DNA of 22,211 nt from Acanthamoeba sp. SK_2022b (GCA_027943245.1 JANDJZ010000616.1:1-22211); one strand, 5' to 3'; positions 1 to 11,683 are shown, numbered from the stretch's first letter. Numbers and translations are program-made. Notes: a model not told the origin generated them from the letters alone.

Positions 1-1
1 C

Positions 2-298
2 CGCGGCTATGGCGACCGTCGGGGGGGCTACGGCGACAGGGACCGCGGCTACGGAGACAGGGATCGCGGCTATGGAGACAGGGACCGCGGCTATGGCGAC
101 CGCGACAGGGGCTACGGCGATCGAGACCGCGGCTACGGCGACAGGGAGAGGGACAGCCGTTCGCCCAGCAGCGGCAGCGGTGACAGGAGGAGCCCGGCCT
201 TCCGCGACGACAGGCCCAGGAGCGCGGAGCGCGGTAGTCCCGCCCGTGACTACGACGACCGCCGCGCCAGCGGTGACGACCAGGAGACTCGCGATTAG
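2..298 (+). CDS. C-terminal part of an RGYGDRD-repeat, RS-rich protein (5' end outside window)
   Basis: Reading from base 2 gives 98 codons ending in TAG at 296-298. The first half is a run of near-perfect seven-residue units of the form RGYGDRD. The second half is rich in Ser, Arg and Asp with RSP and RRSP elements (for example SRSPSSGSGDRRSP). Arg/Gly/Tyr repeats followed by an RS-like tail are typical of low-complexity tails on RNA-binding or splicing-related proteins, and such tails bind RNA and promote condensates. No folded domain lies in the window, so the class (RRM protein, DEAD-box helicase or other) cannot be told. The frame was chosen because the other two give Ala/Thr-rich or stop-interrupted products with no repeat sense. 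The next gene starts about 290 bp downstream on the same strand. Confidence 0.7.
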   Translation, partial: RGYGDRRGGYGDRDRGYGDRDRGYGDRDRGYGDRDRGYGDRDRGYGDRERDSRSPSSGSGDRRSPAFRDDRPRSAERGSPARDYDDRRASGDDQETRD

Positions 299-590
299 AC
301 GCCCTCTCCTCTCGCCCTCCCTTGTTTGGACGCCTGCCCTCTTGTTCTTTACTGCCCAACATCTTTTTGTCGACAACTGCGCATTCCAGGTCTTTTTACC
401 TTTTTCTGGTAAACATGATCTCTTTTGGCCTCCAGGAGGTTTTGGCCTTGTCATTCACGTCGACACTCCCTAAGACTTGTTCGTCAACTCACATCGATCG
501 TCTTCCCTATCTCTAGCGTGCAGTGGAACAGAATACCACCACACGACAACTCAAGGCGAACGATTATTTTTATAAAAGGAAGCTGACAAG
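299..590. other. Intergenic: 3' flank of the RS-rich gene and promoter of the CH-domain gene
   Basis: This stretch holds pyrimidine-rich runs near 300-420 and no convincing open frame. No canonical AATAAA was seen. A TATA-like box lies at its right end. It is read as the 3' UTR of the left gene plus the promoter of the next. Confidence 0.5.
571..577 (+). promoter_or_regulatory. TATA-like box (TATAAAA)
   Basis: TATAAAA lies only 14 bases before the first ATG at 591. If transcription began about 25-30 bp downstream, as for typical TATA boxes, the first ATG would be missed. The in-frame ATG cluster at 621, 624 and 630 would then be used. The CH fold begins after all of these, so a start there would cost nothing visible. 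Confidence 0.4.
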
Positions 591-3500
591 ATGGGCGATG
601 AGGGACATGGAACGAAGGCTATGATGGTGATGGGCAGCACCTACCACTCCTATACTGCTGGAGAGAAGAGAGCCTTCTGTATCCGTACCAACCAGCTCCT
701 CGCTGGCGACGTCGACCTCCAGGACCAACTTCCAATGGATCCTGATTCCAAAGACCTCTTCGACGTCGTCTCCAAGGGTGTTCTCCTCTGGTACAAGATG
801 CCTCTTCCTAGTTTCACTCCCGATCAACATACAGTCAATCGACATATCACACATTTTATTTAATAACTATTATATACGTGCATTTAAGCATTTTTCCTGC
901 TGGAATATACTCATGGCTGTGCAGTAAGTTGATAGAAAAGGTGGCTCCTGGGACTATGGAGAAGAGGAAGACCAACCTCAAGGCCAGGGATATCTTCAAC
1001 GTGATGATCAACCACAATGCGGCCATCGAAGCCGCCAAGGAGGCCGTACCTATGTGCCCCGCTTGGCGATTGCCTCGTGACTGCCTGCACACGAATGCTG
1101 ACATTGCCACCACTTGACCAGGGCTGCAACATCGTCAACATCGGTCCGCAGGACTTTGTGGACAAGCAGGAGCACTTGATCCTCGCCTTCATCTGGCAGC
1201 TGCTCAAGGCACCCCACCTCGTCGCCTACACGCACTGGCGCAGGCGAACTGACACTTTACATACCACAGCTGGAACTGCTGCGGGGCGTCAACGAGGTGC
1301 AAATGGCCGAGTACTTCATCGAAGCCGAGATGATCAAGGCCGACGTGGCCTCGGTGGAGCGCGTGAAGGTCGAGGCCTCTGCCACCAAGAAGTCTCCCGA
1401 GATGGCCCTCCTCAAGTGGTGCGTCCTCATCTCTCTCTCTTTATATATATATATCTATACATCTAACAATCCAATATATAACGATTATAACACTCACCGG
1501 TTGGCGGTACACCGCAGGGTCAACACGCTTCTCCACCGCGTAGGCACCGCGGTGCCCGAAGTCCGGAACTTTGGCGACGACATCAAGGTAGGGAGGGATA
1601 GGTACCATGGCTTGTGTGGAATCAACCGCGGACAGCTCACACAAGTGGTTACGCTCAGGGGTCCGAGGCCTACATCGTGCTCATGAACCAGATCTCCCCC
1701 GAACTGTGCGGTCTCGAAGGCTTAGAGATAGACGACCTCGTGCGTCCTTGAGCTTTGTGTGTGTCGCGGTCGGTCTGACTTGCTCTTGTGTGTATCAGTA
1801 TGCACGCGCCGAGTTCGTGGTGGCCAACGCCTTCAAGCTTGGCTGTAACCCGTTCGTCACGCCCTACGATATTGTGCAGGTGCGTTGCGGCTCCTCTTGC
1901 GCTGCCTAGCGCAGGCACTGACCCACACCGTCACAGGGCAACCGGAAGCTGAACTTGGCCTTCACCGCCACGCTCTACCACAAGTACGCCGAGTGCGCCG
2001 AGAAGCGCCGACAGGAGGAGGCCCAGAACGAAGAGCTCGTCCAAGCGCGAGTACCGCCTCTCTCCCGCTTCCCCCCCCTCCCTTGTGAGTGGGTAGTGAA
2101 CACCCTTCCCGTTTGCCCGCAGGAGGAAGCCCTGCGCAAGAGGCGGGAGGAGCTCGAGGCTCAGCAGCGCGAAGAGGAGGAGCGAAGGCAGAAGGAGGAG
2201 GAGGCCAGGCGGCTCGAGGAAGAGGCCAGGCGACAGGAGGAGGAGGCCAGGCTACGGGAAGAGGAGGAGGCCAGACGTCTCGAAGAGGAGGCCAGGCGAC
2301 AGGAAGAGGAGGCCAGGCTACGGGAAGAGGAGGAGGCCAGGCAGAAGGAGGAGGAGGCCAGGCGACAGGAGGAGGAGGCCCGACGTCTCGAAGAGGAGGC
2401 CAAGCGACAGGAGGAGGAGGCCAAACGTCTCGAAGAGGAGGCCAGGCGACAGGAAGAGGAGGCCAGACAGCGCGAGGAGGAGGAGCGCGCGCGCATCGAG
2501 CAGGAGAGGCGCGAAGAGGAGGAACGCGAGCGTCGGGAGCAGGAGGAGCGCGAGGCCGCCGCGCAGGCGGCGGAGGAGGCCGAGCGGGCGCGGGTCGAGG
2601 CAGAGGAGAGGGCGAGGCTGGCCGAAGAGGAGCGGGTCAGGCGCGAGGCCGAGGAGGAAGAGGAGCGGGTCAGGCGCGAGGCCGAAGAGGTAGAGGCGAG
2701 GGCCAGGCGCGAGGCCGAGGAGGAGGAGCGCAGGCTGCGGGCGATCGAGGAGGAGGAAGCCGAGCGGGCGAGGAAAAAGGAGGAGGTGCGGCGGCAGGAG
2801 CAGGCGCGGCTCGACCGAGTGGCCGAGGAGGAGCGGGAGCGGTTCCGGAAGCTGCGGCACGAGGAGGAGCGGGAGCGGTTGAAGAAGATCGAGCAGGCTG
2901 GGCGCAAGGAGGCACAGGAGGCCGAGTTCCGCCAGGAGGCCCAACGCAAGCGCAAGGAGGCGGAGGACAAGAAGAGGCACCATGCTCCTCCTCGATCACC
3001 ACTCTCTGCACTCATGGTGGTGACTGATGGTGATGATGATGATGGGCCACAATGGCGCTGAGCAGGCAGCAGGCGGAGAAGCGCAACCAGGAGCGGTCGG
3101 AGTGCCCGGTGGTGCTGTTTGTGACGGACAACCCCGAAGAGTTCGAGGAGGCCGAGGAGCACCTCACCTCGCAGGGCCGCAACGCAGTCTTCTGCACGAT
3201 GGAGGAAGTGCTCGAGCTGGTGGAGAAGACCCAGTCCAACCACATCGTGCTGACCGGCCTCTTCAATACGTAAGTGTACACCAGCATGGCGTTGATCGAT
3301 CTGCTCTCGTTGAACGAGCCAAGGCGGCGGGGCTGATCATACTGTGTGCGTGCGCATAGGGATGACGAGGAGCATGACGCTGAGCTGGATGTGGCGTCGT
3401 CGATCGTGGAGAAGTACGGCGAGAAGAAGAAGGTGATCTGCTACAACAGCATCATCCAGAAGAAGCCCATCCTCCAGAAGCGCTGCGAGGCCTTTGGCCT

Positions 3501-3800
3501 CAGTCCTGTCAAGTGCGTTGTCCCATGTCGCACTCGCGCGCCCTGGCATGACTCACCGGTGTCGCCCCACGGATAGGCGAGGAAACACGCTGTGGAAGTT
3601 GTTGGGCATCAAGGACGCTCCACTGAAGCAGCAGCTGGGCAAGCCCAAGTGCGATGCACCCTTCTCTTCTCTATGCAGACAGGACAACAATGCAAGCCGC
3701 TAACTGTATGGTATCTCCGCGTCTCGACTGCTGTGCGCGCAGGCTGCCGGTGACGGCGGCAAAGTCGGCAGCGCCTGCCGCCAAGCCTGCGAAATCGTAG
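591..3800 (+). CDS. Fimbrin/plastin-like protein: two CH domains, long coiled coil, C-terminal alpha/beta domain
   Basis: Exons: 591-790, 925-1045, 1122-1208, 1270-1418, 1518-1587, 1659-1739, 1799-1879, 1937-2050, 2123-2976, 3066-3269, 3360-3512, 3577-3648, 3743-3800; 2244 nt, 747 aa. Residues about 20-140 match fimbrin CH1 (AGEKRAFCIRTNQLL, LPMDPDSKDLFDVV, GCNIVNIGPQD, HLILAFIWQLLK). Residues about 175-275 match CH2 (RNFGDDIK, AYIVLMNQISPE, ANAFKLGC, VTPYDIVQGNRKLNLAF). Tandem CH domains of this type bind F-actin. Residues about 280-600 are an almost unbroken Glu/Arg/Ala coiled coil. Residues about 605-710 alternate strands and helices (PVVLFVTDNPEEFEEAEEHL, HIVLTGLF, KKVICYN) and vaguely resemble a receiver or Rossmann-like fold; their function is unknown. 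An Ala/Lys/Pro tail ends the protein. True fimbrins carry N-terminal EF-hands and four CH domains; neither the EF-hands nor CH3-4 are present here. Two introns (1209-1269, 2977-3065) appear to be GC-AG. The likely role is actin bundling or crosslinking, by inference. Confidence 0.82.
2193..2500 (+). repeat. Degenerate tandem repeat encoding EEARRQEEEARL-type coiled-coil units
   Basis: About 300 bp of purine-rich units (core gaggaggccaggcgacagga, with variants) encode repeats such as EEARRQEE, EEARRLEE, EEARLREE and EEAKRQEE. Near-identity at the DNA level suggests recent slippage or unequal-exchange expansion of the coiled coil. The repeat leaves all three forward frames and part of the reverse strand open, which produces several false open frames. 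Confidence 0.85.
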
Positions 3801-4037
3801 ATGCGTTTGCAAGCCAACGCAACGTGTACAACTTGACCGACGCCTCTAAGGGGTGAAGCCTAACTCCAACTTGCGTCGAGGTCAGAACTTGGAGGAGGTT
3901 AGCTGAACGCTCTTCTTCCGTTTCTGTTTTACTTCATAAGTCGCAACTCCGGTGCGCAACCAACAACAGGAGGCGAACTTGTCGGGGCTGTGCCTGGTAT
4001 CGAGTTTGTTTTCAAGTATTGAAGTAGCAAGTAGGAG
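3801..4037. other. Intergenic, 237 bp
   Basis: This spacer lies between two genes on the same strand. No coding sense, TATA box or AATAAA was recognised. Confidence 0.5.
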
Positions 4038-4637
4038 ATGCAGCGGTCGTTCTTTGGAGTTGCGTGCGTGCTGGTTCTTGTCGGTGTCCTCCTGGTGTCG
4101 GTGGTGAGCGCGGAAGCTGAACAAAACTGCAGCCTGCTCGGCAAGTGGCGCTCGTTCGACAACAGCGAGCACTACCACATCAACATCACCTTCGACTTCC
4201 AGTCCGGCAATACCTACCACGTCAACGTAACCATCACGTCTAGTTGCCGTTCTTTTTATCGCGATGTTAATCTTTGTCATGCAGGCAACCACCGCAGACT
4301 TTGAATGCAAGTGCTCCGTGTCGGAGACCGGTGTGTGGCACCAGAAGTCAAGCGAGGATCTCACCCTCCTGCCCAAGACCTGCTCCTGTACGAAAATCAC
4401 CTTCTCGATGAAAGTTAAAATGGCGGGAAATCTCAACTGACCGGCTTGCCGTTCTCAGCTTCTCAGTGCTGTGGATGTGAGGAGGGCGAGGTCGACTACC
4501 ACCTCAAGTTCACCAGCAACTGCAAGGTGGCATTCTTCACCTTGCCCGACCACGGCGTACGTAGTCCCTCCCTAACTTGCACGTGTTTAATCACTAATCT
4601 GTGTAATTTCCAGACGATTGACTTCAGGCGCATCTGA
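4038..4637 (+). CDS. Small secreted cysteine-rich protein, family not recognised
   Basis: Exons: 4038-4226, 4285-4387, 4459-4556, 4614-4637; 414 nt, 137 aa. All introns are GT-AG and the phases close. Residues 1-25 are a clear signal peptide (basic start, then ACVLVLVGVLLVSVVSA). The mature part has eight Cys residues, including an ECKC motif and a CCGC cluster, plus N-glycosylation sequons in the NITF and NATT regions. The start of the mature chain (CSLLGKWRSFD) followed by alternating polar and hydrophobic strands and a final VAFFTLPDHGTIDF recalls small beta-barrel secreted proteins such as lipocalin-like folds, but I could not assign a family. It is probably extracellular or vacuolar. Its end faces the 3' end of the receptor-kinase gene with only 155 bp between stop codons. 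Confidence 0.68.
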
Positions 4638-4792
4638 GTTGTGGGTTTGTGTGGTTGTGCGGCTCTTGGTAGCCAATATAACGATTGACCCTCACGCGAT
4701 CCGCAACACCCAGAGGGCTTTCAAGTTGGTGGACTGTTTGAAGTTAAGTAGTTTGGGCTGTGGTGATGATACAAGTGGGCGCGCTGGTCGCT
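4638..4792. other. Short tail-to-tail spacer
   Basis: These 155 bp separate the stop codons of two convergent genes and must hold both 3' UTRs. No standard poly(A) signal was seen on either strand. Confidence 0.5.
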
Positions 4793-5759
4793 TTAGGCAT
4801 TGTTTTCGTCCCATGTGACGTTCTTGCCGGCCTTCTTGAGCTTGCTCTTGAGCGCGGCCTTGCCCGCTGCGCCGGTCACGTCCGAGTCGTCGCTCGAATC
4901 GTCGCTCGAGTCCTGTGACAAAAACAAACCAATCAAAAAGCACGAAAATAAGCCACAGGCCCGTAATGACAAGAAGCACACAACACCGGCGCAGGAGGGG
5001 GAGGCACGTACGCCGGTGGCAGGAGGAGCAGGGATGCCCGCGCTGTAGCCCTCCCTGGTGGAGCCGCGCGAGCCGGGCGCGGCGAAGCCAAACGCCGACG
5101 TGTTCTTCGAGGGCGGGCCGCCGCTGCCGTTGCTCGACGTGTTGCGCGTCGTGTTCCTCGAATTCCTCGTGTTGTTCCGCGAGCTCTTGCCGCCCGAGTC
5201 TGCAGAGCACACGTGCCATTGGCGCGAGTTGGTCAGCGAGCCGACGGGTGAGGGGGTTTGGGGGCGGGGGGGGGGCGCACTCTTGGAGACGCCTCGCGAT
5301 TCGTTGGCGCGAGAGCCGAAGCCGTAGCTGGAGGCGTCGCCCTCGGTGGCCCCGTCGCCCGACGGCTCGTCGCCGCCGTACTTCTTGACGTTGACGTAGG
5401 ACTGGAGCTCCTGCACGATCTCGTCAAAGGACGGGCGCTCGTCGGGGTTGTGGGCCCAGCAGGTGGAGATGAGGTGGTTCATGAGCGCGCCGGCGTTCTT
5501 GGGCACGTCGAGCCGCTTGCCCGCCGTCACGTAGCGGGCGATGTCCCACGAGTTCTTGAAGTCGCTGTAGGGCTCCTTGCCCACCACGAGCGCCCAGAGC
5601 ATGATCGCGAACGAGTACACGTCGGCCTTCTCGGTGTAGTCCTGATGGCCCAGAATCTCCGGCGACATGTAGATCGGCTGTTGCGATCGCAGGCAACACG
5701 GCAGCGGGTGAGCAAAACGAAAATATGAACGCAATGCGTGGAATGCGTGTGTGGTGTGT

Positions 5760-5820
<61 letters not shown>

Positions 5821-8800
5821 AATGCTTACCGTGCCGAGACCCTTGGTGAAGGTGAAGTCTTCGCTGCCGGCGCCGACGGCGCGCGAGGTACCGAAATCGG
5901 TGAGCTTGGCGTTGATGTCGGCCTTGCCCGAGAGCGAGATGATGAGGACGTTGTCGGGCTTGAGGTCGCGGTGGAGGATGCCCGACTGATGGAGGAAGTT
6001 CATGCCGTTGGCCACGTCGAGGGCGATCTTGGCCTTGACGAGCTTGGTCATCTTCTTGTGGCCGTGGATGGCGCCCTGGAGCGAGCCCAGCTTGATGTAC
6101 TCGGTGACCATGCACATCTTGCCGGGCACGGTGACGGCGCCGATGAAGTTGACGATGTTCTTGTGGCGCAGCTTGTTGACCATCTCGATCTCGTTCTTGA
6201 ACTGCGTGAGCTCCTTGATGTGCGGGTTCTGGTCCCGGAGCACCTTGACGGCCACCTCGGCGCCGCGCCAATGGCCGCGGAACACCTTACCGAAGCCGCC
6301 CACGCCGATGGGCGGGCCGTTGATCGTGATCTCCTCGTAGTCGAGCATCGTCGACAGCTCGGACTCCTTCTTCACGTTCAACACGATGTGGCCTTCATCT
6401 GCACGGACACGCATGCGTGAGACGAGCGCACACGAGCGCGCGTGCGTGTGGATGGGGGGGGGGGGCGCGTACCGACGGCCTCGATGACGACGGGCTCGTT
6501 GATGGTGGTGGTGATCTTCATGACGAGCTCGACCTTGATCTCCTTGGCCTTGCCGGGCTTGATGCTACCGCGGCTGGGCGTGAAGAGGAGCGACATCTTG
6601 TGGTTCCGCAGCGCGTGGTGGAATCGGAACTCGACCTTCTCGCGCCCCGTGTTCTCGAGCACCTGCAGTCAGGTCCAAAAAAGGGAAATGTCGACACGAA
6701 TGAGCAAAAACAGAAAACGGGGAAAGAAGGAAAACGAAGGGGAGAAGACGCGTACGAGGACGTCGGTGAGGACGGTGTTGATGGGACACTGCTTGTGCGA
6801 GTCGACGCCGAAGTCGAGGAAGGTCTTGTCCAGCTGGATGGGGAACATCGCATCGTTGATTTGGTACAAACTTGAGGAAATAGAAACGTGTCAGCCACAC
6901 GCGTACACGAATCGCGCACAGGGCCAACACCGAGCAAGTTGGGGGTAAACTGCCCGGGGAACGCACATGGAGTTCTCGCCGTCGAAGGGACTCATCTGGG
7001 CCATCTCGTTCTCCATCTCGACGAGCGAGTTCTCGAGCATGGAGAGCGGCGTGTTCTGCAGAGCGTAGGCCAGCTGCCTCTCGCGCTTGCGGTAGCTGTA
7101 CACACGCGAGCGTCAGTCGATGAATTGCGGCAACGCATGTCACACACACAACACACACAACACACACCAAAAACAAGTGAGGTGACGCACTTTCTGATGA
7201 AGAGGAAGAAAAGGATCGCGCCGATGATGGCGAGGCAGCACAGGAGAGCCGCAAGGCCTCCCACGACGCCGCCCACAATCGCGCCCACGTTCGTGTCGCT
7301 ACCGCTGGCGTCTACGTGTGCGGTTGGTCGAGTCAGAAAGAACGAAGCCAAAAGAGCGAAGCCGTCGGTTAACGAAAGAAAAAAGGGGGGAGGGTTACCG
7401 GTCGGGTACACGACGCCACAGGTGGAGAATTCGTAGGTCGAACCGGACACGTCCTGAACGTCGCCGGTGACGCCGGCCTGGCTGATCCACACCTGTCGCA
7501 TGCCCTGGTTACAGTTGCACGTCGAGTCCGAGCATTCGGCGCCGTAGGGACCCAGACGCAGGCTCGAGATGTTGAACACGGCAAAGTTGTACAACGTGTC
7601 GAGGAAGCTGTCGCGAGATGGGTTGTCGTCACGCTTGAACACCTGCACGCGCGTGCACACACAGCCCGTCGTCAGCAACCACAAACGACCGTTGGTTTTT
7701 TTTTTGTAGACTTGATATTTATAATTATTAAAAGCCAATAAAGTAGACAGATGCGTACCTCGCCGATGAGACGACCGGCGATGTAGGCCTCGAGGCCAGC
7801 GACGGAGGCCGGGGTCGTGGTGTAGAGCTGGTTGTCGCGCAGGTAGTCCGACACGATTGCCACCCCGGTCATCGACAGGGGCGGCACGGCCGACGTGGCG
7901 TACACGTTGCTAACCGCCACATCGCGCTTGCCGCTGGTGGCCACGGCCGAGTTGGCCACGAGGGTGTTGAAGTAATCCGGGTTGCTCAGACCGACGGCGA
8001 TGTAGATGGTCGAGGAGGGCTTCTGCGTCTTGGCCAGAATGACAATTTTGGCCACATCTTCCTCGTAGCCGAACAGGAGGATGGCCGGGTTCTCCCCGGC
8101 GCTGCTGACCAGGTCCTGCAGGTTGTAACCGCTTGCGACGTACGACGTCTGCAAATAAACAAAATAAATAACAACATCATGATAAGACAACAAAACATTT
8201 GGAGTTTTTTATATATATCAAGCGGCGCTTGGCTGGGCGCGCACACGCACAACACGAGAGGTGGGCAAGCGTACGAAGCCGGCGGTCATGGTGAAGTTGG
8301 CGATGGCTCGCTTGACGCCGGTGACTGGGTCGTCGCCGAGCGAGGCGTCGTAGATGACGGCCACACTCTGGACGCCCCTTCCGCTGAGGTACGAGATCGC
8401 CGCTCCCGCGCTGTCGGCATACGAACCTCTGCGCGCGCGCGCGACCATCACGATCGAGACCGGTCACCATTGACGACAGTGGCATGAATGAGGAACATGG
8501 GGGGGAGGCGTACCTGATGTTGACGTAGAAGCGGTTGTAGGGGTCCCTGAGCGCCGAGGAGCCTGAGATCGAACCGATCGAGGGCATGTTGCGCTGGGTA
8601 GCGAGCGAAGCCACGGTCTTCATAAAACAATGACGCGCGCGCACACGTCAGCAAATGAACTGCCCAGGCGGCCGCGGAGGGGACATGATCGTATTGGGTG
8701 TGTGGGTGGGGGGGGGTTCGTTTACCGGAGCGTTGGTGCCGAGACCGACGAGCGCAAAGGCGTTGAAGGTGTAGGCGAGCTCGTCGAGGTGATTCTCCAC

Positions 8801-9077
8801 GGAGTCGCTGGTTGTCGACAACAACGAAGGTGAGCACGATCTCGGCGCTGCTGTGGCGATGGAAGATGGTGGAGGAGGAGGAATAGGAGGAAGGACGTAC
8901 AGGTCAGAATCGCGAGTGATGAGGGTGAAGTTCAGGCCGTTGTTCGCCATGTTGTAGCCAAAGGACGCCTGTATGCCGCTGGAGATGGCGCTACTGACGT
9001 TGGGTCCTGTCCATTCGCCACGCGTCGTGAGACATCACAGAGCGCACGCCCCATGCCACCATCTCTCTCTCTCTCTC

Positions 9078-9154
<77 letters not shown>

Positions 9155-11683
9155 GTCGATGTATGTGTATGCGGGTGGGGAGGGAGGCAAAGACATACGA
9201 GAAGTGAAGGGCAGGATCTGGCCGAACACGAGAGGAACGCCGATGGCACTGCACCAAGTGTGAGTGAGTACGCGACCAACGACAAACGGAGGCGCGGTGA
9301 GTGGGAACGGTACGTCGAGGTGGACTGGCAGTCGGTCCACACGAGGGTGTCGTCGACGTTCTCCCAGGCGTAGGACGAGTTGAGCTTGATCATCCACGTC
9401 TGGTGGAGACCCTGGTTGCACTCGCACGCCAGCGTGTTCCTGGAGCACTGGGTGTTGCCAAAGGCGCCGAAGCGGAGGCCCTGGAAGGCGAAGAGCTCGC
9501 GCGAGTAGATGGCGTCGACAAAGTCCTGGCCGGTCTGGTTGCCGGAGGAGGGCAGGAGGTCGAGCACCTGCTCGGCAAAGGCGGCGGTGATGTAGCCCTC
9601 GAGCGACGCGAAGCCGATGTCGGCCGCGGACGCGTAGGTCTGCATGTCGGACAGGTACTGCACGACGATCGGGAGGCTAATGTCCCACGGGTAGGGCACC
9701 ACCGAGCTCAGGTACAGCTGCACGCTCGGGCTGACGTTCGCGGCCGCGAGGGCTGTGATGTTGCGTCGTCAGCATACGGGACACCGAGGAGGAGGAGAGG
9801 AGGAGGTTGCGCGCGTACTGATAGACAGGCCCTCGGCGGAGGCGGAGGAAGGGGCGAAGAACACAGCGTTGGGCCAGCGAGCGTGAGCCTCGAGGATGAA
9901 CTGCGCCAATGGCTGTAGAGGAAGCAATTGGAAAAGAAAGAGAAAAGAGAAAAGAAAATGAGCATCTTTCGTGCGATTGGCCGGACTGCGTTTGACTGGG
10001 AGCGGGGCCACCTACCGTCTGGGTGCCGTAGAGGAAGATCGCTTCGGGCACCTGGCGGGTGGCGGCGGCGCTGATGCTGGCAAAGGCCGCGGTGATGTTT
10101 CCGGTGGCCGGGTCGTACGAGGCGTTGGCGATGAGGTTGACGCCGAGGAAGTCGAGCGAGTTGAGGAGGGCCTTGAGCCCGTTGGCGCCAGTGGTGTCGT
10201 TCGACCAGAGGGCCACCACGCGGAACTTGTTGAGTACGGTCGACATGTAGTTCACCATCTGCGTGGTCTCGTCGGCCACGGAGCCGCGAATGTTGATGAC
10301 GTTCTCTTGCCACGGATCGCGCAGGTCGGTGGATCCGGCGATGGGTCCGACCAAGGGCACTTCGAGATCGGTGACAAGGTCCACCACAGACTCGACAGTT
10401 GCATCGCCGACGCTTCCTGCAAACCGTGCGCGCGGGTTGTCCGGCATCAGCCATTGTCGATTGGGCCAATGGCAACACACGCACATTCCAAGGATGCAAG
10501 TCCATACCCATGATTCCGAACACGGTGTTCTCGGTGACGAGGGTGTTGACGTTCGCGCGGGCAGTGTTAGGCTAACAACACGAAATGAAAGAAATAAGAA
10601 TAGGGTCGTAGGTAATTTTAGCATTACAATTTTATAATTACAATAAATAATAGATATAATAAAAACGTTTCTGAATAATGTCGTACGTTGCCCTGGTCGT
10701 CGTAGGAGATGAGAAGAAGCTGACGGCCGTTGTAGCCGCCCTCCCTGGCATTGCGTCCCGAGAACGCCGCCTGGATGCCGGCGCGCACCTTGTTGCCCAC
10801 AATGGCCTTGTCACCTGCAGGGCCATGACGTTGAGTCCCTCATGACCGCACGCACCGTGTGCGTGTGCGTGTGCGCGTGCGTACCGGAAAAGGGGGCCGA
10901 CTGGCCAAAGGCCAGCGGGCGGGCCACGTCGGACGTTTGGGAGCCGCACACGCCGGGGAACGAGAAATCGCCGCTAGGGACCGGGATGTACGAGTAGTTA
11001 GCGGCCAGGGCCACCATGTACACCTGCGCGTCAAACACGAAAGGCTCGCGTCAAACTACGCAGAACGGGAGCGATACGGCAAGGATGGACCAGACAATCG
11101 GCAAGGAAGACCGAGTTGCATACCTGTCGCATTCCTTGGTTGCATTGGTCGCCCGCCGCCTCGGAGAAAGGGCCCAGGGTGAGACTGCGCGACGACGATG
11201 AGTCATCGCGTTAGAACAGCGTCGAGCGTTCGTGAATTGTGTGAGGAGCAGTGGAAGCGGTGTACCCAGCGATGTTGAACGTGTTGGTGACGTCGTAGAT
11301 GGTATCCAAGAAGAGCTGACGCAGAGTGGCCATGTTTCCTGATGCCGTAGTGTCAAAGTTCACATCTGTGCTCCACGTCGCGGCATTCCTGCGCGAGTTG
11401 TCGTCGCCGTGGGCTGTTAGCGGTGCGGCACGCAGACGAGGAGCGCTGCTTGAGGGAGGGAGAGGGGGGGGGGTTTACCGAGAGCGCATTCGGAAAAAGG
11501 TGTCGACGATTAGGCGGCCCACGAGGTAGCCTTCCAGCTCTGTGAACGAGGCGTTTCCGTAGCTCTCCGGGCTCTGCGCGTGTCATTCACACATGTTCGA
11601 CGGCGAGAGGGAGATTGGGGGAAGGGGGGAGAGAGAGGGAGAGAGAGGGAGAGAGAGAGAGTGTCAGTCCAGCTAAGCTGGCT

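Noticed and set aside
2089..3027. A Gly/Ala/Arg-rich plus-strand open frame
   Set aside because: It is a frame shadow of the same repeat; the coiled-coil frame joins in phase to CH2 and to the C-terminal domain.
2161..3243. A 360-codon minus-strand open frame rich in Ser/Arg/Leu
   Set aside because: It is the mirror of the Glu/Arg coiled-coil exons: purine-rich repeats lack stops on the reverse strand. It has no domain and spans two introns of the CH-domain gene.
5190..5260. A possible small intron inside the kinase tail (VCSADSGG region)
   Set aside because: The GT and AG there are about 13 bases apart, too short to splice, and the frame stays open.
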